From: Bordetella parapertussis
GTDB lineage: Bacteria > Pseudomonadota > Gammaproteobacteria > Burkholderiales > Burkholderiaceae_C
Length of the DNA: 14,668 nucleotides
Reading direction: 5' to 3'
Assembly (NCBI GenBank): GCA_945875935.1
Contig: CAMCNE010000057.1
Location: 1-14,668 of the forward strand
The translations under genes and the position numbers were made by a program. Below, piece after piece: positions 14,299-14,668 of this stretch. Numbering within the stretch: the first letter of the stretch is position 1; the number at the start of each line of letters is the position of its first letter. The notes under the pieces were generated by a model. It ran no database searches. It was not told the DNA's origin and worked only from the letters and a program-made list of their open reading frames with translations.

Positions 14299-14668
14299 TC
14301 AGATGCCCGTCTTGAACGAGGTGAAGGTGCGCGTCATGAGGCGACGCAGATCGTTGCTGAGCGAGTCGGGTGCAGCCATGCGCTTCATGTCGGCGTCAGA
14401 CAGGAACACGGTCGGGTTGTTGGCCACCTGAGGCTTGACGAAGGCGCGCGAGGCCAGGTTGGGGTTGGCGTAGAACACCTTGTTGGTGATGCTGGCGTGC
14501 ACTTCAGCTCGCAAGATGAAGTCGATGAACTTGTAGGCGTTGCCGGGGTGCGGCGCATCGGCCGGAATGACCATCACGTCAAAGAACAGCACGCCGCCGG
14601 TCTTGGGGATCAGGGCCTGAATTTTCTGGCCGGTCTTGCCATCGATGGCGCGCTGAGCGGCGATGTTG
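14299..14668 (-). CDS. potF: Putrescine-type periplasmic binding protein PotF, C-terminal part
   Basis: The last 123 residues of a periplasmic polyamine-binding protein; the N-terminal two-thirds, signal peptide and operon promoter lie beyond the right edge. The visible part starts NIAAQRAIDGKTGQKIQALI and contains PKTGGVLFFDVMVIPADAPH, a segment close to the PotF family (FFDVFAMPADA in E. coli, from memory), then the helical NAYKFIDFILRAEVHASITNKVFYANPN, and ends TRTFTSFKTGI. The FYANPN and P-x-A-D-A motifs separate it from general solute-binding proteins. Ligand choice (putrescine, spermidine, or another diamine) depends on residues mostly outside the window. The ATPase gene follows after 21 bases. 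Confidence 0.92.
   Translation of the reverse strand, partial: NIAAQRAIDGKTGQKIQALIPKTGGVLFFDVMVIPADAPHPGNAYKFIDFILRAEVHASITNKVFYANPNLASRAFVKPQVANNPTVFLSDADMKRMAAPDSLSNDLRRLMTRTFTSFKTGI

Overview
The window is high-GC DNA with tightly packed genes. Its gene content fits a betaproteobacterium, most likely of the order Burkholderiales: a Czc/Cus-type metal efflux operon, DusA, a putrescine-type ABC transporter, and a porin resembling a family I remember from Burkholderiales. No rRNA, tRNA, CRISPR array, insertion sequence or integrase is visible. The organism assignment is inferred from gene content and base composition, not from a marker gene.

Left part (1-5095, all minus strand): a heavy-metal efflux operon read from right to left. 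It starts with a small secreted histidine-rich protein (5095-4742, CzcI-like in position and composition). A 156-bp gap follows, then a TolC-type outer-membrane channel (4585-3308), a membrane-anchored periplasmic protein with a His/Asp-rich stretch (3311-2679), a periplasmic adaptor (2679-1516), and the N-terminal 499 residues of an HME-RND pump (1499-1, cut by the window edge). The channel and anchored-protein genes overlap as ATGA, and the anchored-protein and adaptor genes as TGATG. The anchored protein and the adaptor share an almost identical mature N-terminus (APGAHGPNGEHLDAP).

Middle (5096-7088): a divergent intergenic region with a perfect 7-bp inverted repeat, then dusA (tRNA-dihydrouridine synthase A) and a two-gene toxin-antitoxin module (DUF2281/VapB-like antitoxin and PIN-domain toxin) on the plus strand. 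A 22-bp direct repeat with 20 matches brackets the TA module. One copy lies in the 3' end of dusA; the other covers the 3' end of the converging glutamine-synthetase gene.

Right part (7099-14668, all minus strand): one long operon read from right to left: potF (3' part only), potG, potH, potI, an outer-membrane porin with an N-terminal coiled coil, a PuuC-like aldehyde dehydrogenase, and a type III (GlnT/GmaS-like) glutamine synthetase-family enzyme. Most junctions overlap by 1 or 4 bases. Together they suggest a complete route for a polyamine or related amine: outer-membrane entry, periplasmic capture, ABC import, gamma-glutamylation and aldehyde oxidation. The oxidase and hydrolase expected for a full Puu pathway are not in the window, and the substrate is inferred from the transporter and dehydrogenase families.
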